Source of the DNA: Acidobacteriota bacterium
GTDB taxonomy: Bacteria > Acidobacteriota > Thermoanaerobaculia > Multivoradales > Multivoraceae
NCBI GenBank assembly: GCA_028875725.1
Contig: JAPPCR010000006.1
Span: 937,786 to 1,001,785 of the forward strand
Direction: 5' to 3'
Length of the DNA: 64,000 nt
The position numbers and the translations under genes are program-made. Position 1 is the stretch's first letter. The number at the start of each line of letters is the position of its first letter. The notes beneath the pieces were generated by a model. It was not told the DNA's origin. It made no database searches and saw only the letters and a program-made list of their open reading frames with translations. Shown here in pieces: positions 39,284-46,009 of this stretch.

Positions 39284-39469
39284 CTACTCGCCCCAGTCCT
39301 CTTCTTCTTCCGGCGCGAGCTCCAGGGCGACGGGGTCGAGTTCGATTACTTCCAGGTCGACGCCGCAGCCGGCGCACTGGACGATCTCATGCTGCATGAC
39401 CGCCTTGAGGCTCACGGCCTCGAAACACTCGGGGCACTCGCTGTCGGCATCGACGGTCTGGAGTTCCAT
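39284..39469 (-). CDS. lysW: Amino-group carrier protein LysW
   Basis: A 61-residue acidic carrier whose C-terminal Glu binds the alpha-amino group of the growing amino acid. Four zinc cysteines form two CxxC knuckles (Cys12/Cys15, Cys32/Cys35), the middle is acidic ([14 protein letters not shown]), and the protein ends in the diagnostic EDWGE with Glu61 as last residue. GGAG lies 8 bases before the ATG. It is the first gene of lysW-X-Y-Z-J-K and is preceded by a leader with an intrinsic terminator. Confidence 0.97.
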   Translation of the reverse strand: MELQTVDADSECPECFEAVSLKAVMQHEIVQCAGCGVDLEVIELDPVALELAPEEEEDWGE

Positions 39470-39510
39470 TGCGATGTCTCCTTCGGTGGGTTTGCGCTTC
39501 CAGGAAAGTG

Positions 39511-39541
39511 AAAAGCCGGCTCATCCCTCTGGATGGCCGGC
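39511..39541 (-). terminator. Intrinsic terminator in the lysW leader (candidate attenuator)
   Basis: On the minus strand an 11-bp stem, GCCGGCCATCC with GGATG(A)GCCGGC carrying one bulged A, closes the loop AGAG and is followed immediately by TTTTC. This is a textbook intrinsic terminator, yet it lies 42 bases upstream of the lysW start and downstream of the promoter candidate, so it would stop the operon's own transcript unless disrupted. CATCCAG (39529-39535) in its 5' arm can instead pair with CTGGGTG (39576-39582). Confidence 0.7.
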
Positions 39542-39574
39542 CTCTAGGAGAAGATGCGTTCTCGATCTACCAGG

Positions 39575-39664
39575 TCACCCAGGATCCTGTCCCGGACGCT
39601 TCGCGCCGCGGCAGTGACCCTTCGCGAGCGGAGCGGTCGAGGCGAAGGTGAGGAGGACGAACAT
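39575..39664 (-). CDS. Possible 29-residue leader peptide of the lysW operon
   Basis: A short ORF starts at ATG 39664 and ends at TGA 39575-39577, between the promoter candidate and the attenuator. The peptide starts MFVLLTFASTAPLAKGHC and ends RGAKRPGQDPG, with Lys/Arg at positions 15, 19, 22 and 23. Its last codons (CCT GGG TGA) contain the segment CTGGGTG that can pair with the terminator 5' arm. A ribosome halted at the Arg/Lys codons would leave this segment free. The ribosome site is weak (ACAAG), and Lys/Arg codons are not in a run, so this is a hypothesis only. Confidence 0.35.
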   Translation of the reverse strand: MFVLLTFASTAPLAKGHCRGAKRPGQDPG

Positions 39665-39692
39665 CTTGTGTAGCGGTATTGAACGGGCGCAG

Positions 39693-39721
39693 AGGGTAAG
39701 GAATCAGCACCTTGCTGTCAA
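39693..39721 (-). promoter_or_regulatory. Sigma70-like promoter candidate for the lysW operon
   Basis: On the minus strand a perfect -35 box TTGACA (39716-39721) is followed after 17 bases by TACCCT (39693-39698), which keeps the key T, A and final T of the -10 box. Transcription would begin near 39686, giving a leader of about 215 bases before lysW. The whole 39470-39750 interval otherwise holds only the leader elements described here. Confidence 0.5.
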
Positions 39722-39750
39722 GCAGGGCAGGGGCGCCCGTGCCGCCGCCG

Positions 39751-40158
39751 TTACCTGGGTTCCCGGCCGTCCTCCGTCCGCAGCACGGGCGCATCGGCTT
39801 TCTTCCAGGCCGTGAAGCCTCCGCCGATGTGGGACACTGGCGCGAGCCCCATGTCATGGACCGCTTTCGTCGCGAGCGCGGAGCGCCAGCCGCTGGCGCA
39901 GTGGAAGATGAACTCCCGCTCCTCGCCGAAGGCCTCCTTGAAGTAGGGGCTGTCGGGATCCACCCAGAACTCGATCATGCCCCGGGGGGCGTGGAAGGAG
40001 CCGGGAATGAAGCCCTCGCGGGCCCGCTCGCGGATGTCGCGCAGGTCGATGATGAGGGCACCGTTCTGCTGTCGTTCAAGCGCGTCCGCGGCCGTGACCG
40101 TTTCGACCGCGGCGTCGGCCTCGGCGACGAGTTGCCGGACTCCCCTGGTGATCGCCAC
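39751..40158 (-). CDS. Rhodanese-like domain protein
   Basis: A single rhodanese domain of 135 residues, expected to transfer or carry sulfane sulfur on the active-site Cys87 in the loop HCASGWRSA. Other typical segments are ALIIDLRDIRERAREGFIPGSFHAPRG and HIGGGFTAWKKADAP. There is no signal peptide. The start is GTG 40158, 5 bases after the stop of the MOSC gene, so the two are coupled; MOSC and rhodanese proteins both handle sulfur, which makes the pairing sensible. Confidence 0.9.
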   Translation of the reverse strand: MAITRGVRQLVAEADAAVETVTAADALERQQNGALIIDLRDIRERAREGFIPGSFHAPRGMIEFWVDPDSPYFKEAFGEEREFIFHCASGWRSALATKAVHDMGLAPVSHIGGGFTAWKKADAPVLRTEDGREPR

Positions 40159-40163
40159 CGGCG

Positions 40164-40745
40164 TCAGTCCACTTTCTCGATCGGGTCGCCGGCCCGCACC
40201 GCTCCGGGCTCGACGACGCGGGCGTAGATGCCGCGCAGGTGGCGCGACCTGCCCTCCGGCGTGGCGGTGAACTTGAGCGCCTCCAGCCCGAATCGCTGCC
40301 GGTACTTGCTGCAGCCGGTGTGGGGGAGGGCCGTGATCTCGATGGTCGCTTCGCCGATGCGGAGCCTGGTGCCCGTCGGCAGGTTGTCCTCGCTCAGGTC
40401 GAGGTCGACGTAGAGCTGGTCTCCGGCAAGCGGCCACCGGTCCCGCGCACCCGCGATCAGGTCGGCGAACCGCGCGTTGGTCAGGGTGATCTGCGCGTCC
40501 GGGTCGGGTGAGCCGTCGGGAAGGGAGTAGCCGCGGCGGGCTTTCCAGGAATCTCCCTCGAGGCCTTCCTCGGTGGTGAGCCTTCCCTCATCGAGGGTCT
40601 CTCGCTGATCGACTGCGGGCCGCCTGACGATCATCTCCAGGGTGCCGCCGTCGGCGGGGGAGGCCAGGACATGGCCGAAGCCGGCGGTCAGCTCGGCCTC
40701 GGTGAGGTGAGCGGGTCCGGGGGTGCTTTCAAGGTCAGCGCACAC
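40164..40745 (-). CDS. MOSC domain protein
   Basis: A 193-residue MOSC (molybdenum cofactor sulfurase C-terminal) protein. The core is visible as RRPAVDQRETLDEGRLTTEEGLEGDSW, QITLTNARFADLIAG, GDQLYVDLDLSEDNLPTGTRL, LRIGEATIEIT and the conserved Cys in HTGCSKYRQRFG. MOSC domains bind molybdopterin or relay sulfur in metal-cluster chemistry. The start is GTG 40745, overlapping the 3' end of the VWFA gene by 11 bases; upstream codons in this frame are not family-like. Confidence 0.88.
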   Translation of the reverse strand: MCADLESTPGPAHLTEAELTAGFGHVLASPADGGTLEMIVRRPAVDQRETLDEGRLTTEEGLEGDSWKARRGYSLPDGSPDPDAQITLTNARFADLIAGARDRWPLAGDQLYVDLDLSEDNLPTGTRLRIGEATIEITALPHTGCSKYRQRFGLEALKFTATPEGRSRHLRGIYARVVEPGAVRAGDPIEKVD

Positions 40746-42546
40746 TGAATTCTCTCCTGATGTAAGAACCGTTGCCGCCGTTCTCGTCCCAGAGGCCGAT
40801 GGCGACCCGATGGCTACCGCGCGGAATGGGGTACTCGAAGCTGACCGCGAAGAACTGGTCCCGGGCCTCCGACCAGTCACGGTCGGGGATGGCGAGGGGG
40901 AGGACGATGTGGCTAGGCGCCAACTGCTCGCCGTCCTCGGTGAGAACGACGGCGACCACGCGGACCTGGTCGGTGCGCTGTCCGGCCTGCTCGATCATGA
41001 TGAGCTTGTCGAGGGGCACGGAAACGGTGAAGTCGACGTCGTAGAAGCCGCCGCCGCCGGTGTCCCACTGGATGCTGTCAATGTGAAGTCCGTGAGGGTT
41101 CTCGGTCCAGCCGAGCAACAGGGCGCCGACAGTCCGCTCGGCCAGCCGCTCGCGGAGAGATCTTGCCACGTAGCTCGTCCGGTGGCGCAGCCGCAGGTTC
41201 CGCGGCCGGGGCCTGATGCGGACCTCGTGGATCGAACCCTCCACGAACTCGTCGAGCACGTAGCCGAGCGAGTAGTAGGAACCGAGGTCCGCCGCCACCT
41301 GGTCGAAGAAAGTGCCCACGTTGCGGCCGGAAACCCAGGAGCGGCCGCCGGTGTCGTGGGCAAGGCCGTTCAGCACGCCGCGGAGGTCGGAGAGGTAGGT
41401 GAGCTTCTGCTGGTCCGATACGCGTTCGGACAGAGCCGCCGCGGCGACTTCGACCTCGGGCGGCTTGAAGGCGTAGAAGGAGACGCGGTGCGAGTTCGCG
41501 CGCGCGGCCAGGCCGGCGTACCGGGCACTGAGATCGAAGGTGGACAGGTCTTGCTGGAAGGACGTTGTCGTGAGCGCGGCGGTGCCCTGGATGTTCGAGT
41601 TCCTCGTGTACAGGTTGTTCGGTGCGTCGAAGCCCTCCGGCGCGTCGACCTCGCGGCTCTGCATCAGCTCGGTGCCGGTTTCTTCCCGGCGACCGGCCAC
41701 GCGCTTCTGCACGTTCTGGAGCAGGCGGTCGAACGGCCGGGACGCGAAGCCGTCGCTGATCAGGAAGAAGGCCTTGCGTCCGGGAACGAGGGCCAGCGAC
41801 TCGACGACATCCTCGATCGCGTCGGCGGTGCGGGCGCTGTCCTGATGCACGACGCGCGCGTAGGCGAGCAACTCGGCGAGCGTCGCGCGCAGAGCGCCGA
41901 TGCTGCCGGCCGACTCCTGGCGCCGGGCGTTCAACTGGTTCATCAACTGGAGGAAACTCTCCTGCGACCTGCGCTTGAGCCCCTGGGCCTCCGTGAAGAC
42001 CTGGTGCGCGGCTTCGGCCCGGTTCAGCCCCTGGGCCAGGGCGATGTAGTCCGTCGTCAGGTCCTGGAGCAGCCGCAACTCGCCGTCGAATGCGACCACC
42101 ATCGCGTAGACGGGGACGTCCCGGTCGCCGGTTTCAAGCTGGCCACGGGCGAAGTCCTTGATCTGGTCCATCACCGCGGAGCGGCTGGCGACGGTGAGAT
42201 GGGTGTTGTCGAAGAAGAACGCGATCGACAGGGGCTCCCGCACGAGTTCCGGGTCCGAGTCTCCGGCACTGCCGCCGCGGCCGAAGTAGTTGAGCTCGAC
42301 CGGCGCGCCGTTGTCGAAGACCCGGAAGTTCTGGCGCGACAGGTCTTCCGCCGGGCGCCCGTTGCGGTCGGTGGCGATGACGTCCACGTTGACGACCGTC
42401 ACCTCGACCACGTCGCTCAGTGCACCGACGCCGCGGCCGAGCGGGCCCTCCGGGAGGTTTTCAGCCTGCCGGGCCTGGGTCGGTGTGGCCGCCCCCGGTG
42501 GAGTCCCCAGTGCCAGGACCGCTCCGAGCAGAGTTGCTCCGATCAT
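40735..42546 (-). CDS. Secreted VWFA-domain protein of the acidobacterial type
   Basis: A 603-residue exported protein with a signal peptide (TLLGAVLALGTPPGAA). A domain starts VVEVTVVNVDVIATDRNGRPAEDLSRQNFRVFDNG, which is the hallmark N-terminus of Acidobacteriota VWFA-related proteins, followed by a von Willebrand factor A domain (SIAFFFDNTHLTVASRS). The MIDAS is degenerate: DxSxS reads DNTHL, as in many members. The C-terminal about 250 residues are beta-rich and probably bind protein or cell-envelope ligands. Function is unknown. It ends in an 11-base overlap with the MOSC gene. Confidence 0.85.
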   Translation of the reverse strand: MIGATLLGAVLALGTPPGAATPTQARQAENLPEGPLGRGVGALSDVVEVTVVNVDVIATDRNGRPAEDLSRQNFRVFDNGAPVELNYFGRGGSAGDSDPELVREPLSIAFFFDNTHLTVASRSAVMDQIKDFARGQLETGDRDVPVYAMVVAFDGELRLLQDLTTDYIALAQGLNRAEAAHQVFTEAQGLKRRSQESFLQLMNQLNARRQESAGSIGALRATLAELLAYARVVHQDSARTADAIEDVVESLALVPGRKAFFLISDGFASRPFDRLLQNVQKRVAGRREETGTELMQSREVDAPEGFDAPNNLYTRNSNIQGTAALTTTSFQQDLSTFDLSARYAGLAARANSHRVSFYAFKPPEVEVAAAALSERVSDQQKLTYLSDLRGVLNGLAHDTGGRSWVSGRNVGTFFDQVAADLGSYYSLGYVLDEFVEGSIHEVRIRPRPRNLRLRHRTSYVARSLRERLAERTVGALLLGWTENPHGLHIDSIQWDTGGGGFYDVDFTVSVPLDKLIMIEQAGQRTDQVRVVAVVLTEDGEQLAPSHIVLPLAIPDRDWSEARDQFFAVSFEYPIPRGSHRVAIGLWDENGGNGSYIRREFSVR

Positions 42547-42565
42547 CTGGTTCCCCTTCGGATGG

Positions 42566-43285
42566 CTACGGCGTGTGCCGCTCCAGGAACGCTCTCACCT
42601 GGGCCGCCGCTGCCCTTGCCGCCTCCGCGCTCTTCCACTCGAGGATCATCTCGTTGTTGGGCGCCAGGGCGGCGATCTCCTCGGCGATCGGCCGGGGATG
42701 GTAGGCGTCGTCGCCGGCCAGAATCAGGAGCGGCGTCTCGATTCCGGCCACGAAGTCGCGGTCCACGTTGAACGTGAAGTCGCCGCCGTACATCCGCGCC
42801 CGGAAGGGCGGCAGGGCCGCGGGATCCACGTCGTCCCGGTGCTCGAGCAGGGTGTCGGCCCAGGTGTCGAACATCTCGTAGAACAGGTCCTGGTTCTCGT
42901 GATGGCCGATCGGGTTCTGGAGCACGGCGGCGCCGACCCGGGATGCGTCGGCCTGGAGAACGCCGAGGCAGTAGGAGGAGCCGATGCAGCCGCCCATCAG
43001 GTGACAGCGCTCGACGCCCAGATGATCGAGCAGCGCGACGTGATCGTCCGTGTACGAATGCCAGCCGTCCGCGGCGGTTACCGGCGCCGTGGACCCGCCG
43101 GCGTTGCGCTGGTCCATCGAGATGACCCGAAACGACTTCGAGAGCGCCTCGCGCGGGTCGAACGGGCTCGTTCCCCAGATCTCGGCCGCCGAGCGCATGC
43201 CGCCCGGCGCGAACAGCAGCACGGGAAAGCCCTCGCCGGCTTCCCACCACTCGATCCGCGTATTGCCCCGTTCGAAGACCGGCAT
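42566..43285 (-). CDS. Alpha/beta-hydrolase fold protein with Cys in the nucleophile elbow
   Basis: A 239-residue alpha/beta-hydrolase fold protein. PVLLFAPGG and the SMDQRNAGGST segment match the fold, as in HLGVERCHLMGGCIGSSY, where the nucleophile elbow G-x-S-x-G reads G-G-C100-I-G. An acid is available at GDDAYHP (Asp192/193). The usual His near the C-terminus (typically GH-P) is not evident; His196 or His237 are the only late candidates. The protein may therefore be a cysteine-dependent hydrolase or a non-hydrolytic member. It is transcribed away from the small membrane protein gene. Confidence 0.82.
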   Translation of the reverse strand: MPVFERGNTRIEWWEAGEGFPVLLFAPGGMRSAAEIWGTSPFDPREALSKSFRVISMDQRNAGGSTAPVTAADGWHSYTDDHVALLDHLGVERCHLMGGCIGSSYCLGVLQADASRVGAAVLQNPIGHHENQDLFYEMFDTWADTLLEHRDDVDPAALPPFRARMYGGDFTFNVDRDFVAGIETPLLILAGDDAYHPRPIAEEIAALAPNNEMILEWKSAEAARAAAAQVRAFLERHTP

Positions 43286-43402
43286 GGCTCAAGCGTACCA
43301 GCGGAATGCGGGCCGAGCCGGTGACGGGTTGGCGGCGAAAGCGAGGCGGATGGAACCTCACCGGCTGATCGTGCGTAGAGTGCAGCAGGGAGGAACGACT
43401 TC

Positions 43403-44032
43403 ATGGAACATGACGAGATGAACGACGACACCTCTTCGCCTGCAGGCTCAGCCACCGAATCGTCGACCTCCGTCGAGCCGCCGGAACCGCCGGCGCAACC
43501 GCCGGAGCCTCCGGCGGCGGACGCGGGCCCCGGTCTGGCCGGCCAGGTTGCAGCCGGTCTGGCCCTGATCGTGCTGGGCGGGGCCTTGCTGGCGCTGGAG
43601 CGACTGGACGGCTCACCCGACCATCTGTTTCTGATCCTGGTCGGCGGGATTTTCATGGCGGGCTACTTCTACAAGAGGGCGTTCGGGCTGCTGATTCCAG
43701 GGGGAATCCTGATCGGACTCGGTGCCGGGCTGGTGTACGACGACATGTACTCGGAGTCGTTGTTTCTCATCGAAGGCGAAAGCGCCGCCTTCGGCATCGG
43801 CGTCGGCTTCCTGCTGATCTACGCCATCTCCCTGGTCTACGAGAGGGTGCACCGCTGGTGGCCGTTGATCCCCGGCGGATTCCTCGTCATCGCGGGCCTT
43901 CCGGACTTCGTCTGGGTGGACGACGTCCTCGACTTCTGGCCGCTCGCCGTCATGGCGGTTGGCGTTCTCCTGCTCTTCCGCGGCGTGGTCTCACGCCAGA
44001 GGGAGGGAGAAGCCCGGCGAGTCGATCCCTGA
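43403..44032 (+). CDS. Integral membrane protein with Pro-rich N-terminal tail
   Basis: A 209-residue protein with a cytoplasmic-type acidic, Pro-rich N-terminus (EPPEPPAQPPEPPA) and about five to six membrane segments from residue 48 (LAGQVAAGLALIVLGGALLAL) to 195. GGAGG lies 9 bases before ATG 43403. The repeated LIPGG(I/F)L(I/V)I motifs at about residues 97 and 158 suggest an internal duplication. No family is recognised; DUF5668- or LiaI-like small membrane proteins have a similar layout. Confidence 0.75.
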   Translation: MEHDEMNDDTSSPAGSATESSTSVEPPEPPAQPPEPPAADAGPGLAGQVAAGLALIVLGGALLALERLDGSPDHLFLILVGGIFMAGYFYKRAFGLLIPGGILIGLGAGLVYDDMYSESLFLIEGESAAFGIGVGFLLIYAISLVYERVHRWWPLIPGGFLVIAGLPDFVWVDDVLDFWPLAVMAVGVLLLFRGVVSRQREGEARRVDP

Positions 44033-44097
44033 CGGCGCCTTCCCGCGAGTCGCTGGCGGATAACATCCGCCGCCACGACGATCAGAGGAGGGCTGTT

Positions 44098-44499
44098 TTG
44101 GGCGTAGAACTGACGAAGGATTCGATCGATCTCGGCATCGTGGTGCGCGACGCGGAGGCGTCGCTTCACTTCTACCGTGACATTCTGGGGCTCGACGATC
44201 AGGGCGAGATGCCGATGCCGGGCGGAACGATGCACCGCCTGCTCTGCGGTACGAGCCTGATCAAGCTCGTGTCGCTGTCGAGGGCGCCGGCGGCGTCGTC
44301 GCCGCCAGGAGGCATCGGAGGAGCGACGGGCTACCGGTACTGGACGTTGTCAGTCTCGAACCTGGACGAGGCTACGGCTCAGGCGGAGGAGGCGGGGCGC
44401 AAGATCGTCATCTCGCCGCGCGAGATTCGTCCCGGCATCAAGATCTCGATGATCGAGGATCCGGACGGCAACTGGGTCGAATTGCTCCAGGTCGACTGA
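44098..44499 (+). CDS. VOC/glyoxalase-like protein
   Basis: A 133-residue vicinal-oxygen-chelate domain protein. The start DLGIVVRDAEASLHFYRDILGLD and the end MIEDPDGNWVELLQ (metal-ligand Glu) are typical of glyoxalase I and related dioxygenase or resistance proteins. MHRLLCGTSLIKL supplies the second strand with its His. The start is TTG 44098, because AGAGGAGGG lies 6-9 bases before it and no ATG is in frame nearby. The substrate is unknown. It is followed after 14 bases by the M23 peptidase gene. Confidence 0.88.
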   Translation: MGVELTKDSIDLGIVVRDAEASLHFYRDILGLDDQGEMPMPGGTMHRLLCGTSLIKLVSLSRAPAASSPPGGIGGATGYRYWTLSVSNLDEATAQAEEAGRKIVISPREIRPGIKISMIEDPDGNWVELLQVD

Positions 44500-44513
44500 C
44501 GGGCCGCCGGATC

Positions 44514-45926
44514 TTGGCGCTTTCGGGAAGGGAGGCCGTTCGCCTGGAACCGCGCCGGCGAGGCCGGCCGCCGTGGGCGGCGATGGCGGCGATCCTCGTT
44601 GCGGCCCTGGTTGCCGCCGGCGCGGTGCTCTGGGTTCGGATCGGACCGGAACCCGTCGTCACGATCAGGTCCGACCTGCCCGGGATCGGCCCCAGGACGG
44701 TCGTGACGTCCGTGGCGGAAGCCGGCGGCCGCGGTCTCGGTTCGATTCGGGTCGAGTTGATCCAGGGCGGAGAGTCCGTGCTGCTCGAAGAGCGGAGCCA
44801 CCGTCCGCCCGGCCCGTGGTCGCTTGGCGGCAATCCGGTGTCCGAGGCGACGCTCGAGGTCGAAGTGGGCAGTTTGCCGACGCCCAGCCTGGCCGAAGGC
44901 GAGGCGACGGTGCGTGTCACGGTCGAACGCCCCGGGACTCTGCTGCGCCGGCCCCGGCCCAGGGTGGCGGAGCTCACATTGCCGGTCCGGTTCCGGCCGC
45001 CGGAGCTGAGCTCGGTGCGGGTGACGGCGACGCCCACGCAGTCCGGCAGCGGAGTGCTGCGCTACCTGGTCAGCGACAGCGCCGTCGAGAGCGGCGTGGA
45101 GGCAGGCCCTTACAAGTTCCCTGGTCATCCGCTTGCCGGCGGCGGGCCCCAGGAGCGCTTCGTCCTGTTCGGCGTTCCGTACGACAGCGCCGATCCATCG
45201 CCTTTCAGGCTGGTCGCGCGCGACGAGCTCGGCAACGAGTCGAGCGTGCGGTTCCTGGGCCAGGTGGAGCCGTCCCCACTCCGGTCGTCGACCATCCGGC
45301 TGAGCGACGGTTTCATGGCCCGCGTGGTGCCGGCGATCATGTCCCGGACGCCGGAACTCGAGGACCGTGGCAGCCTGCTTGAGAACTACCTCATGCTGAA
45401 CGGGGATCTCCGGCGGATGAACGCGGAGAGGCTGGTCGAGGTCGCTTCCAGCTCGGTGCCGCGTCAGCTCTGGAGCGGCGCGTTCCTGCAGATGCGTAAC
45501 ACCCAGGTCATGGACCAGTTCGCGACCCGCAGGCAGTACGTCTACGAGGGCCGCGTCGTCGATACGCAGGACCATCTCGGCTTCGATCTCGCTTCGCGTG
45601 TGCAGGACGACGTCCCGGCCGCGAACTCAGGCATAGTCGTTATGACGGAGTACTTCGGCATCTACGGCAACACCGTGATCGTCGATCACGGCTACGGCCT
45701 GCAGACCCTCTACTCCCACCTGTCCCGGATCGATGTCGAGGTCGGTCAGACGGTCGGCACCGGCCAGCGTCTGGGACTCAGCGGCGAGACCGGCCTCGCC
45801 GGCGGCGATCACCTGCACTTCGCCGTGCTGCTGGGCGGCCTGCCGGTCGACCCCCTGGAGTGGTTCGACGCGAAGTGGATCCGGGATCATGTCGGGGCGG
45901 TCCTGCCGCTTCAGGGCAGCGGCTGA
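44514..45926 (+). CDS. M23-family metallopeptidase, membrane-anchored
   Basis: A 470-residue protein with an N-terminal membrane anchor (about residues 23-42, AAMAAILVAALVAAGAVLWV), a beta-rich middle region without clear homology (about 45-340) and a C-terminal LytM-type peptidase domain. The zinc site is complete: HxxxD in HLGFD, then HLS in YSHLSR and the HxH of GDHLHFAV. It should cleave peptidoglycan cross-links or act as an envelope-remodelling regulator. The start is TTG 44514, as no ATG fits; a start at Met24 would remove the basic leader. Confidence 0.88.
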   Translation: MALSGREAVRLEPRRRGRPPWAAMAAILVAALVAAGAVLWVRIGPEPVVTIRSDLPGIGPRTVVTSVAEAGGRGLGSIRVELIQGGESVLLEERSHRPPGPWSLGGNPVSEATLEVEVGSLPTPSLAEGEATVRVTVERPGTLLRRPRPRVAELTLPVRFRPPELSSVRVTATPTQSGSGVLRYLVSDSAVESGVEAGPYKFPGHPLAGGGPQERFVLFGVPYDSADPSPFRLVARDELGNESSVRFLGQVEPSPLRSSTIRLSDGFMARVVPAIMSRTPELEDRGSLLENYLMLNGDLRRMNAERLVEVASSSVPRQLWSGAFLQMRNTQVMDQFATRRQYVYEGRVVDTQDHLGFDLASRVQDDVPAANSGIVVMTEYFGIYGNTVIVDHGYGLQTLYSHLSRIDVEVGQTVGTGQRLGLSGETGLAGGDHLHFAVLLGGLPVDPLEWFDAKWIRDHVGAVLPLQGSG

Positions 45927-46009
45927 GGCGGCCGAAGAATGGTAGGGTGTTACAAGTTCTTGAGCGAGTTGCCAGCCACCCTGGTGCGCGGTGGCGGAAG
46001 GGGATAGGG

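Noticed and set aside
39470-39750. Lysine riboswitch (L box) considered for the lysW leader.
   Set aside because: The conserved L-box core motifs are not visible; the short ORF and alternative pairing explain the terminator better.
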